7,289 nt of DNA from an uncultured Bacteroidota bacterium (GCA_902520385.1 CABYOB010000027.1:1-7289); one strand, 5' to 3'. Positions 1-6,689 are shown, counted from the first letter of the stretch. The notes: generated by a model from the letters alone, not told the origin. A program made the numbers and translations.

Positions 1-935
1 ATGATCAAATTAATTATTTTGATAATTTATTTGTTGATGATAATTGGAGTTACTTATTTTTTAATCCAAAAATTGGATTAACATACTCCAAAAATGAAAA
101 TCATAAATTATTTGGATCGTTTTCAGTTGGAAATAGTGCTCCAAATAGATTTGATTTAATTAATAACCCAAACCCAAAAGCAGAACGATTATATAATACA
201 GAAATTCAATACTTATTTAAATCTAACTCATTCCTAATTTCTACTGGGATGTATTTTATGGACTACCGAAATCAACTAGTGTTAACTGGGGAATTAAATG
301 ATGTTGGCGCTGCTATTAGAACTAATGTTGAGAATAGCTACAGACTAGGCTTAGAGGTAATAAGTAAAATTAATTTTGATCCAATTATTTGGTCCTTTAA
401 TTTAAATATGAGTGATAATAAAATTAATTCGTTTAACGAACATATAGATAATTGGGAAACAGGAGTTCAAGAAATAATAACTCATGAAAAAACTACAATT
501 GCTTTTTCTCCTAGTTTAATTGCAAGCTCTTCAATTAACTGGGAAATATTTAAAAATAAAAAAATGTCTTGGAATCTAAACTTCGACTCAAAATATGTTA
601 GTCGCCAATTTTTAGATAATACAAATAACATTGATAGAGAGTTACCCGGCTACTCAGCTCATGACCTCTCTTTATTTGTTAATTTAACTAACAACAACTC
701 TAGAGAATTAAAAATTAAATTTCAAATAAAAAATCTATTTAATAGTCTCTATTCTTCTTACGGATGGACATATCCTTTTATTTCACCAGAAGATTATATC
801 AATATGACAGATCCTTATTTAGTAATTGAAAACGATGAAGATGAGATTTATAATGGTACACAAGTATATAATCTAACAGGAACTTATCCTCAAGCGACTA
901 AAAATTATATGCTCGGAATTCAATTAAATTTTTAA
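1..935 (+). CDS. TonB-dependent outer-membrane receptor, C-terminal part (5' end outside window)
   Basis: Likely an outer-membrane, TonB/ExbB/ExbD-energised receptor that imports a siderophore, vitamin or other ligand; the ligand cannot be told from this part. The frame is open from the left edge (first whole codon at base 3), so the in-frame ATG at 249 is internal and the gene starts outside the window. The visible 310 residues show alternating polar/aromatic beta strands of the barrel. An N-terminal segment reads FGSFSVGNSAPNRFDL, followed by NPNPKAERLYNTEIQY, a layout common in these barrels (SxGxxxPxxxDL, then NPxLKxE.xxxxExGY). Near the end are IKNLFNSLYSSYGWTYPF and YPQATKNYMLGIQLNF. 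The 'NLFN/D..YxSxGW...YPQAxxNYxxGxxxxF' ending and the C-terminal Phe, the BAM recognition residue, are classic for Bacteroidetes receptors. The plug domain and TonB box are not in the window. The stop TAA abuts the next gene's GTG. Family call firm; substrate unknown. Confidence 0.9.
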   Translation, partial: DQINYFDNLFVDDNWSYLFFNPKIGLTYSKNENHKLFGSFSVGNSAPNRFDLINNPNPKAERLYNTEIQYLFKSNSFLISTGMYFMDYRNQLVLTGELNDVGAAIRTNVENSYRLGLEVISKINFDPIIWSFNLNMSDNKINSFNEHIDNWETGVQEIITHEKTTIAFSPSLIASSSINWEIFKNKKMSWNLNFDSKYVSRQFLDNTNNIDRELPGYSAHDLSLFVNLTNNNSRELKIKFQIKNLFNSLYSSYGWTYPFISPEDYINMTDPYLVIENDEDEIYNGTQVYNLTGTYPQATKNYMLGIQLNF

Positions 936-1472
936 GTGAAAAAAATAGACTATTGCAAAAAAATTAGGTATAAAAAAACTCTTCAGTTTTTAAAAGAGCA
1001 TATACCTACTTCCAAAAAAATTCTTGACCTCGGAACACCAAACGAGTTTTCAGAAATAATGAAAAAAGCTGGCTATAATGTCAAAAACACCAATGGTGAA
1101 AATTTAGACATAGACTTCAAAGTAGCCTCAGATTCTGATGCAGATGTAATAACTGCATTCGAAATTTTCGAACATATGTTAGCCCCCTTTAACTTGTTAA
1201 ACAGTGTAAAAAACAAAAAACTTATTGCATCTGTCCCCCTTAAACTTTGGTTTGCTAACGCATATTGGAATGAAAAAGATGATTGGGACAAACATTACCA
1301 TGAATTTGAACCAAAACAATTTGAATATTTATTAAACCGTTCTAACTGGATAATTAAAAAATCAGAAAAATGGAAATCCTATGATCCAAAAAAAATTGGA
1401 ATTAGACCTATTTTACGACGTTTGCATAACAGGTATTATATTGTTTATTGCGAAAAAATGCAACTATCTTAA
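936..1472 (+). CDS. Putative class I SAM-dependent methyltransferase (short, GTG start)
   Basis: A 178-residue soluble protein, probably a cytoplasmic methyltransferase of the small Methyltransf_11/23-like type; the substrate is unknown. A motif I-like SAM loop, ILDLGTPN, sits at residues 29-36 after a short helix, with Pro-Asn where the second and third glycines of GxGxG would be. The strand/helix EIFEHM at 76-81 resembles the 'EhxEH' post-motif of the family. SVPL at 99-102 matches the motif III 'xxvPx' strand. HYHEFEPKQFEYLL at 120-133 matches the usual H-x-H-E-F-x-x-x-x-F region before the last strands. The start is GTG at 936, immediately after the receptor's TAA with zero spacing, so translation is probably coupled. 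The frame is closed upstream by that very stop, and no in-frame ATG precedes motif I. There is no signal peptide. The family call rests on motifs alone; activity could be altered by the degenerate glycine loop. Confidence 0.72.
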   Translation: MKKIDYCKKIRYKKTLQFLKEHIPTSKKILDLGTPNEFSEIMKKAGYNVKNTNGENLDIDFKVASDSDADVITAFEIFEHMLAPFNLLNSVKNKKLIASVPLKLWFANAYWNEKDDWDKHYHEFEPKQFEYLLNRSNWIIKKSEKWKSYDPKKIGIRPILRRLHNRYYIVYCEKMQLS

Positions 1473-1505
1473 CTATAGTTATTTATAAAAAAAAATAATT
1501 ATTTA

Positions 1506-1513
1506 TATCTTTA
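1506..1513 (+). promoter_or_regulatory. Possible Bacteroidetes -7 element upstream of the T9SS gene
   Basis: TATCTTTA matches seven of eight bases of the Bacteroidetes -7 consensus TAnnTTTG. It lies 25 bases before the ATG at 1539, within the 66-base gap after the methyltransferase gene. A good -33 TTTG is not visible at the expected distance; only TTAT-like sequence occurs around 1480-1485. This is a weak call in very AT-rich DNA. It would give the T9SS gene its own transcript, separate from the receptor/methyltransferase pair. Confidence 0.3.
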
Positions 1514-1538
1514 TTGTTATAAACAACCCCATCATACT

Positions 1539-3671
1539 ATGAATTATATATTATCTCTACTTTGTATTGTATTTACAATTTCCAGTAATCTATTTTCTGC
1601 TGAAAATGTATTGAAAATCAATAAAAAAAAGCTTAATCCATTGGAAAGAATTGGCGGTGGATGTGCTGCGCCATCTTCCTCAACCTATTTAGATGTTGGT
1701 AACGTAAGAGCTCTTGTTCTTGGAGGTGGCGATATGTGGTGGGATTTATCTACTGCTCAATATGAAGTTCCTAAAGACGGAAATATTCACTCTATTTTTG
1801 CGGGTGCTTTATGGATAGGTGGATTAGATGATTCTAATAATTTAAAAGTAGCTGCTATGACATATAGAACTGCTGGTGTAGACTTTTTTCCTGGGCCATT
1901 AAATGGAAATATTGAAAGTCCCGAATATGGATCAGTGAATGTTGATGTTTGTAATGAGTATGATAATCATTGGTCAATTAAGTTATCTGATGTAGAGGCT
2001 TTTCTTGATTATAATACTTGCGTTTCAGATCCTAACTGTAGTGAACAAATAATTTACCCTGGATATGAAATTCCTGATGTAATTACAAACTGGCCAGCAT
2101 CTAGATTAAATGTCGATGGAACATACGACTACTTAGCTCCTTATATTGATGTAAATGCAGATGGAGAATTTAATAATGACGATTACCCCGCATATAACAT
2201 CGCCGGGAATTTAAATTGTGCAAATGATGACATGTTATATGGTGACCAAAGTATATGGTGGGTTTTTAATGACCGTGGTAATTTTCATGGTGAAACTAGT
2301 GGAGCAGATATAGGATTAGAAATACAAGCTCAAGCATTTGCATATAAAACTGTAGATGAATTAGGTGATATGACTTTTTACAGTTACAAAATTATAAATC
2401 GATCTACTGAAACGTTAAATGAAACATATTTTGGACAATGGGTAGACCCTGATGTTGGAAATTATCAAGATGACTATATAGGCTGTGATGTTGAACTTGG
2501 GCTTGGTTATTGCTATAATGGGGATAATAATGATGAAAGCGATGCTCTACAAGGTGTAAATGGTTATGGAGAAAATCCTCCTGCAGTTGGTGTAGATTTT
2601 TTCAGAGGGCCACTAGCAGATAATAATGACGGAATAGATAATGACCGAGACGGTGAAGTTGATGAAGAGGGCGAACAAATTATTATGTCTAAATTTGTTT
2701 ACTATAACAATGCCGCTTGGGATACCGATATTTATGACTGGAACAATGATCCTGTTTTCGCAATTGATTATTATAATTATTTGAAAGGTATTTGGACTAA
2801 CGGCCAACCTATGACTTACGGAGGAAATGGTGGCGTTGCCACAAACCCTGAATGTGATTTTATGTTCCCAGGATTATCGGATCCTAATTTTGATACAAAT
2901 TGGGACGAAACAACGGCAGGCAACACACCTTCAGATAGAAGATTTATTCAATCTGCCGGTCCTTTTACTTTAGAGCCAGGAGCTGTAAATTACATTACTA
3001 CAGGTGTTGTTTGGGCAAGAGCTGAAAAAGGTGGCCCTTTAGCATCTGTTCAAAAATTAAAGGAAGCTGATCAATTAGCACAAACACTTTTTGATAATTG
3101 TTTTGATATAAATTATTTTGTGTATGGCTGCACATGTGATTTAGCATTAAACTACAATGAAGAAGCTAATGTGGATAACGGCTCATGTAATTACCCTGAG
3201 GGTGTTTTTGAAGATTGTCAAAATAATTGTATTTATGGTGACGTTGATAATGATGGAATATGTACAGGTATTGATAATTGCCCTGAAAACAACAATGCAT
3301 CTCAATCTGATAGTGACTCTGATGGAATAGGAAATGCCTGTGATAATTGTGTTCAAATTTATAACCCTGAACAAACTGATAGTGACAATGATGGAATTGG
3401 TGATGCCTGTGATGAAGTGATGTTACAAGAAATAAACAACTATACAGTTGAGGTTTATCCTAATCCTTTTTCATATGAAACAAACATAAAATCTGTTAAA
3501 AAAATTGAAACGGCAAATATATTTAACATCAATGGGAAATTGATTAAAAGTATAAAATTAAATGATTATACATTTAGTTTAAATAGAGATAATTTAGAAA
3601 CTGGTTTATATTTTATTACTTTTGAAAAAGACAATATAATCTTCGATAAACAAACAATAATTCTTAAATAA
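1539..3671 (+). CDS. Secreted T9SS cargo protein with thrombospondin type 3 repeats and type A sorting domain
   Basis: A 710-residue exported protein, expected to cross the inner membrane by Sec and the outer membrane by the type IX system, then be surface-anchored or released. Residues 1-21 form a signal peptide (hydrophobic LSLLCIVFTI, cleavage near FSA). Residues about 50-120 hold the motifs NVRALVLGGGDMWWDL, IFAGALWIGG and AAMTYRTAGVDFFPGPL, which I recognise from large uncharacterised T9SS proteins of Bacteroidetes. Calcium-loop-like acidic motifs occur at 204-215 (DVNADGEFNNDD) and 361-379 (DNNDGIDNDRDG...). Residues 530-550 carry a YGCTCDLALNYNEEANVDNGSC module, a variant of the 'GCTDPxAxNYxxxAxxDDGSC' repeat. 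Thrombospondin type 3 repeats with DxDxDGIGxxCDNC occupy about 568-625. The C-terminal sorting domain starts with VEVYPNPF (637-644) and includes GLYFITF (689-695). No catalytic domain is recognisable, so the role (adhesion, matrix, structural) is unknown. One base separates its stop from the next ATG. Confidence 0.92.
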   Translation: MNYILSLLCIVFTISSNLFSAENVLKINKKKLNPLERIGGGCAAPSSSTYLDVGNVRALVLGGGDMWWDLSTAQYEVPKDGNIHSIFAGALWIGGLDDSNNLKVAAMTYRTAGVDFFPGPLNGNIESPEYGSVNVDVCNEYDNHWSIKLSDVEAFLDYNTCVSDPNCSEQIIYPGYEIPDVITNWPASRLNVDGTYDYLAPYIDVNADGEFNNDDYPAYNIAGNLNCANDDMLYGDQSIWWVFNDRGNFHGETSGADIGLEIQAQAFAYKTVDELGDMTFYSYKIINRSTETLNETYFGQWVDPDVGNYQDDYIGCDVELGLGYCYNGDNNDESDALQGVNGYGENPPAVGVDFFRGPLADNNDGIDNDRDGEVDEEGEQIIMSKFVYYNNAAWDTDIYDWNNDPVFAIDYYNYLKGIWTNGQPMTYGGNGGVATNPECDFMFPGLSDPNFDTNWDETTAGNTPSDRRFIQSAGPFTLEPGAVNYITTGVVWARAEKGGPLASVQKLKEADQLAQTLFDNCFDINYFVYGCTCDLALNYNEEANVDNGSCNYPEGVFEDCQNNCIYGDVDNDGICTGIDNCPENNNASQSDSDSDGIGNACDNCVQIYNPEQTDSDNDGIGDACDEVMLQEINNYTVEVYPNPFSYETNIKSVKKIETANIFNINGKLIKSIKLNDYTFSLNRDNLETGLYFITFEKDNIIFDKQTIILK
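3307..3413 (+). repeat. Tandem 69-base repeat encoding thrombospondin type 3 units
   Basis: A 38-base segment beginning CTGATAGTGAC at 3307 recurs at 3376, a 69-base (23-codon) period, with 33 of 38 bases the same by my count. It encodes consecutive SDSDSDGIGNACD and TDSDNDGIGDACD calcium loops. A more diverged earlier unit precedes them (about 3239-3290, DVDNDGICTGIDNCP). The similarity at DNA level means unit number could vary by recombination or slippage. Confidence 0.8.
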
Positions 3672-3672
3672 A

Positions 3673-3867
3673 ATGAAAAAATATTTAAATCAATTTTTAA
3701 TAATTTCTATATTATTTTGGATATCTCATCCACTAGTTGAATTATTTGTTAGTGGAAGCGCTATTTCAGGTATTGATGTGTACTTAAGTGAAAAATTAAT
3801 AATAAAATCTCTTGTTTTTGGGTTAATATTTACATGTGCTTTTAATTTAATTTTAAAAAAACACTAG
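3673..3867 (+). CDS. Small hypothetical membrane protein (64 residues, two predicted helices)
   Basis: I do not recognise this protein. It has two hydrophobic stretches, about residues 7-26 (FLIISILFWISHPLVELFV) and 43-61 (IIKSLVFGLIFTCAFNLIL). A short polar linker containing DVYLSEK lies between them, with lysines at both ends (MKKY at the N-terminus, LKKH at the C-terminus). This looks like an inner-membrane hairpin with both termini in the cytoplasm, by the positive-inside rule. The ATG lies one base after the stop of the T9SS gene, so it is probably translated from the same mRNA. Its TAG overlaps the end of ribF on the other strand. Coding status is supported by the tight junction and a sensible membrane topology, not by homology. 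The first helix could also act as an uncleaved signal anchor. Confidence 0.6.
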   Translation: MKKYLNQFLIISILFWISHPLVELFVSGSAISGIDVYLSEKLIIKSLVFGLIFTCAFNLILKKH

Positions 3868-3885
3868 TGAGTTAAATTCTTTTTT
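3844..3885. terminator. Possible transcription end region at the convergent gene junction
   Basis: The two convergent genes meet with no intergenic space. AATTTAA (3844-3850) and TTAAATT (3872-3878) are inverted copies flanking an 8-base palindrome CACTAGTG (3862-3869), and a T run (3880-3885) follows on the plus strand. On the minus strand the palindrome is followed by a run of seven T. The stems are AT-only and the loop is long, so this is a weak, possibly bidirectional terminator candidate lying inside the two coding ends. Confidence 0.25.
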
Positions 3886-4814
3886 GCTAATATCTCATCT
3901 TTGAAAAGTTGTTTTTTTAATTCTTGAACAGAATTAAATTTCTTCTCATCTCTAATTTTACTTTTAAAACTTACTTTGATTTCTTTGTTATATATATCAT
4001 CTTTAAAATTGAATATATGTGCTTCAATAGATAGCTTTTTTTCTTCAAAAGTAGGGTTGTACCCTATATTAAGCATTCCTCCATATTTTTGATTTTCTAT
4101 TTCTAAAAAAACAGCATAAACACCATTAGCTGGTATAATTTTATTTTTATTTTCAATTTTTATATTTGCAGTTGGAAAACCAATTTCTTTTCCTATTCCC
4201 TTTCCATAAATTATTTTTCCTGTTAAAAAAAAATCATATCCTAATAAAGTATTTGCAAACTTAATCTCGCCCTCCAATAATGCCTTTCTAATTTTTGTAG
4301 AACTTACTACTAACCCATTTAATTGAAAAGGAACAATATATTTAATTTCAAAATCATATAATTGTGCATATTCTCGAATTTCAGAAATTGATGCCTCTCT
4401 GTTTCTTCCAAACTGATGATCATGACCAACAATTAATTTTTTTAAGCCTATTTTATTCTTTAGTATATCTCTAATGTATTCAATTGAAGACATTCTGGAA
4501 AATGCTAAGTTAAATTCATGAATAATTAAATGATCAATTTTATATTTTGACAATAATGCTACTTTTTCTTCAAATGTGTTAATAAACTTTATATTTTGAT
4601 CTGGAAACAAAATTTGTCTTGGATGGGGGAAAAAAGTAATTAACACACTTTGTTGTTGATCTTTTTTTTCACATAATTCTTTTATTATATCTAAATGGCC
4701 GTTATGGACTCCATCAAAAGTTCCAGTGGTTACAACTGCATTTTGAATTTTTATAAAACTATCTAATCCTTTGTGTATTTTCAATGAAAAAGTGCTAAAG
4801 AGAATATTGTTCAA
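3864..4814 (-). CDS. ribF: Bifunctional riboflavin kinase / FAD synthetase
   Basis: This cytoplasmic enzyme phosphorylates riboflavin to FMN and then adenylylates FMN to FAD, using ATP for both steps. The N-terminal FAD synthetase domain shows GTFDGVHNGH (residues 31-40, the nucleotidyltransferase HxGH site), FFPHP (61-65), GHDHQFGRN (130-138) and SSTKIR (171-176). The C-terminal flavokinase domain shows GKEIGFPTAN (208-217, the PTAN metal/ATP motif), NIGYNPTF (249-256), the likely catalytic Glu264 in IEAHIFNF, and IRDEKKF (287-293). The length of 316 residues fits the family. No ATG start is available: the frame opens at TTG 4814, and a second TTG at 4784 (residue 11) would give a product starting MKIHKGLDSF, closer to the usual short leader before the 'GL..F' segment (306 residues). 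I cannot decide between them; neither has a Shine-Dalgarno. Its stop overlaps the convergent 64-residue gene by four bases, and atpD diverges upstream. Confidence 0.96.
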   Translation of the reverse strand: MNNILFSTFSLKIHKGLDSFIKIQNAVVTTGTFDGVHNGHLDIIKELCEKKDQQQSVLITFFPHPRQILFPDQNIKFINTFEEKVALLSKYKIDHLIIHEFNLAFSRMSSIEYIRDILKNKIGLKKLIVGHDHQFGRNREASISEIREYAQLYDFEIKYIVPFQLNGLVVSSTKIRKALLEGEIKFANTLLGYDFFLTGKIIYGKGIGKEIGFPTANIKIENKNKIIPANGVYAVFLEIENQKYGGMLNIGYNPTFEEKKLSIEAHIFNFKDDIYNKEIKVSFKSKIRDEKKFNSVQELKKQLFKDEILAKKNLTH

Positions 4815-4840
4815 AAATAAAAAAATAAAAACATAAAAAC

Positions 4841-4873
4841 TTTGTTTTTATATTTAATAAATAATTACTTTTA
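4841..4873 (+). promoter_or_regulatory. Likely Bacteroidetes-type promoter of the atpDC cluster
   Basis: TTTG at 4841-4844 (-33 type) is followed after 21 bases by TACTTTTA at 4866-4873. That matches seven of eight bases of the -7 consensus TAnnTTTG. Spacing fits the usual 17-23 bases of the phylum's primary sigma factor. Transcription would start near 4880, giving a leader of about 40 bases before the atpD ATG. No Shine-Dalgarno is seen, as is common in Bacteroidetes. The 104-base ribF-atpD gap must also hold the ribF promoter, for which I found no convincing match. Confidence 0.45.
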
Positions 4874-4918
4874 TGCCAAATTTAATAACATTTAATACTT
4901 TAATATCATTTTTACGTT

Positions 4919-6445
4919 ATGTCTGAAAAAAAAGGAAAAATATCTCAAATTATTGGCCCAGTAATTGATGTTACTTTTAAAGAAGGTGGTGATGAATTGC
5001 CTAAAATTTATGACTCTTTAGAAATAATAAAAGAATCTGGAGAAAAAGTTATTGTTGAGTGCCAACAACATATTGGTGAAAACTCAGTTAGAGCCATCGC
5101 TATGGATTCTACTGATGGGTTAAAACGTGGAATGGAGGTTGTTGCAACCGGAAATCCAATATTAATGCCAATTGGTGACAACATAAAAGGTAGGTTATTA
5201 AACGTTGTAGGTGATGCTATTGATGGTATTGGTCAACTTTCAAAAGAAAATGGATACCCTATTCATAGACCTGCTCCAAAATACGAAGAACTTTCTACAA
5301 ACACTGAAATTCTTTTTACAGGAATTAAAGTTATAGACCTAATCGAACCATATGCTAAAGGTGGAAAAATTGGGTTGTTTGGTGGTGCTGGTGTTGGAAA
5401 GACCGTATTAATTATGGAACTCATAAACAATATAGCTAAAGGGCATGATGGACTATCTGTTTTTGCCGGTGTTGGAGAAAGAACTAGAGAAGGTAATGAT
5501 CTACTTAGAGAAATGATTGAGTCGGGTGTTATAAAATACGGGGACGAATTTGTAAAAGAATTGGAAAAAGGAAACTGGGACTTGGATAAAGTAGACAAAA
5601 CTAAATTGAAAGAATCACAAGCAACTCTAGTATTTGGTCAAATGAATGAGCCTCCAGGAGCAAGAGCAAGAGTAGCTCTTTCTGGCTTAACATTAGCTGA
5701 GTATTTCAGAGACGGTGGAGCAGATGGTGATGGTGATGGCAAAAAAACAGGAAATGACATACTATTTTTTATCGATAACATATTTCGTTTTACTCAGGCT
5801 GGATCTGAAGTTTCCGCATTACTTGGAAGAATGCCTTCAGCAGTTGGTTATCAACCAACACTTTCTTCAGAAATGGGAGCTATGCAAGAACGTATTACAT
5901 CAACAAAAACCGGCTCTATTACATCAGTTCAAGCTGTTTACGTCCCCGCCGATGATTTAACAGACCCTGCTCCTGCAACAACATTTTCACATTTAGATGC
6001 CACTACTGTTTTATCTCGTAAAATTGCTGAATTAGGAATTTACCCTGCCGTAGATCCATTAGATTCCACTTCAAGGATTTTAAATCCTGAAATATTAGGA
6101 GACAAACATTATAATTGCGCTCAAAGAGTAAAAGAAATTCTACAAAGATATAAAGAGTTACAAGATATAATTGCAATATTAGGAATGGATGAATTATCTG
6201 AAGAAGATAAAACTGCAGTACATAGAGCAAGAAGAGTTGCACGTTTTCTATCTCAACCTTTTCATGTTGCAGAACAATTCACAGGAATACCGGGAGTATT
6301 TGTAAGTATTGATGACACTATTAAAGGTTTTAATATGATTTTAGATGGCGAATTAGATCACCTGCCTGAGGCAGCATTTAATTTAGTTGGAACAATTGAA
6401 GAGGCAATAGAAAAAGGAGAAAAAATGATTAACGAAACTAAATAG
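4919..6445 (+). CDS. atpD: F1Fo ATP synthase subunit beta
   Basis: Catalytic subunit of the membrane-bound F1Fo ATP synthase; three copies alternate with alpha to make ATP from ADP and phosphate, driven by ion flow. Order of motifs: N-terminal beta-barrel (1-80); Walker A GGAGVGKT (155-162, Lys161 and Thr162); GVGERTREGND with the catalytic Glu187; FGQMNEPPGARARVALSG (239-256); Walker B ILFFIDN (281-287, Asp286); RMPSAVGYQPTL with the adenine-binding Tyr311; ITSVQAVYVPADDLTDPAP; and DELSEED (424-430), the rotor-contact loop. At 508 residues it is longer than the E. coli protein (460). This is mainly because of an insertion at about 204-234 (KYGDEFVKELEKGNWDLDKV...) typical of Bacteroidetes, and a Gly/Asp-rich stretch at 265-280. 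It ends in tandem TAG TAG four bases before atpC. All key catalytic residues are present, so it should be functional. Confidence 0.99.
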   Translation: MSEKKGKISQIIGPVIDVTFKEGGDELPKIYDSLEIIKESGEKVIVECQQHIGENSVRAIAMDSTDGLKRGMEVVATGNPILMPIGDNIKGRLLNVVGDAIDGIGQLSKENGYPIHRPAPKYEELSTNTEILFTGIKVIDLIEPYAKGGKIGLFGGAGVGKTVLIMELINNIAKGHDGLSVFAGVGERTREGNDLLREMIESGVIKYGDEFVKELEKGNWDLDKVDKTKLKESQATLVFGQMNEPPGARARVALSGLTLAEYFRDGGADGDGDGKKTGNDILFFIDNIFRFTQAGSEVSALLGRMPSAVGYQPTLSSEMGAMQERITSTKTGSITSVQAVYVPADDLTDPAPATTFSHLDATTVLSRKIAELGIYPAVDPLDSTSRILNPEILGDKHYNCAQRVKEILQRYKELQDIIAILGMDELSEEDKTAVHRARRVARFLSQPFHVAEQFTGIPGVFVSIDDTIKGFNMILDGELDHLPEAAFNLVGTIEEAIEKGEKMINETK

Positions 6446-6449
6446 TAGT

Positions 6450-6686
6450 ATGAAATTAGAAATTTTAACTCCAGAAAAAAAACTATTTGACAATGAAGTC
6501 CAATCTGTTCAAGTACCAGGAAAATCAGGAAGCTTTGAAATGCTAAATAATCACATGCCTATAGTTTCTTCTCTTAACAAAGGAATAATAAAAATCACAG
6601 ATACTAAAAGTCAACAAGAAGAGATTAAAATTTCTAGTGGTGTGGTTGAAATGAAAAATAATAAAATAATAATTTTAGCAGAGTAA
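6450..6686 (+). CDS. atpC: F1Fo ATP synthase subunit epsilon (short form)
   Basis: Central-stalk subunit of F1, bound to gamma and the c-ring. The 78 residues cover only the N-terminal beta-sandwich: LEILTPEKKLFDNEVQSVQVPG (split by the family's 'VxxPxxxxFxGxxxxVxxPGxxG' pattern), GSFEMLNNHMPIVSSLNKGIIKI (family 'GxxGILPxHxPlxxxLxxGxlxi'), and the last strand GVVEMKNNKIIILAE. The C-terminal two-helix domain of the roughly 135-residue E. coli form, which inhibits ATP hydrolysis, is absent. Short epsilon subunits are usual in Bacteroidetes, so this is not a truncation. The gene follows atpD by four bases with no recognisable ribosome-binding site, suggesting coupled translation. The signal-peptide-bearing hydrolase gene follows three bases after its stop. 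Confidence 0.95.
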   Translation: MKLEILTPEKKLFDNEVQSVQVPGKSGSFEMLNNHMPIVSSLNKGIIKITDTKSQQEEIKISSGVVEMKNNKIIILAE

Positions 6687-6689
6687 ATT

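Noticed and set aside
249..935. ATG at 249 as the start of a separate 228-residue gene
   Set aside because: The same frame is open back to the left edge and encodes typical TonB-receptor barrel sequence (for example SVGNSAPNRFDL), so this ATG is internal to a gene truncated by the window.
1470..1481. Perfect 12-base palindrome TAACTATAGTTA at the methyltransferase stop, as a terminator
   Set aside because: A stem of only four AT-rich pairs with no T run following (A run instead) is too weak for an intrinsic terminator.
1479..1507. TTATTTATA repeated exactly 20 bases apart, as operator half-sites
   Set aside because: The surrounding gap is almost pure A/T, so such a repeat is expected by chance.
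4815..4918. Riboswitch (for example FMN) or other structured leader in the ribF/atpD gap
   Set aside because: The gap is only 104 bases, nearly all A/T, with no GC-bearing stems or FMN-aptamer conserved blocks.
5263..5598. 111-codon open frame antisense to atpD
   Set aside because: It lies wholly within a highly conserved gene, is rich in Ser/Pro/Ile as expected of a reversed frame, and has no recognisable motif. The other short frames inside atpD (5715-5960 plus, 6003-6242 minus), the T9SS gene (2613-2807, 3183-3374 minus) and the methyltransferase gene (1073-1291 minus) fail for the same reasons.
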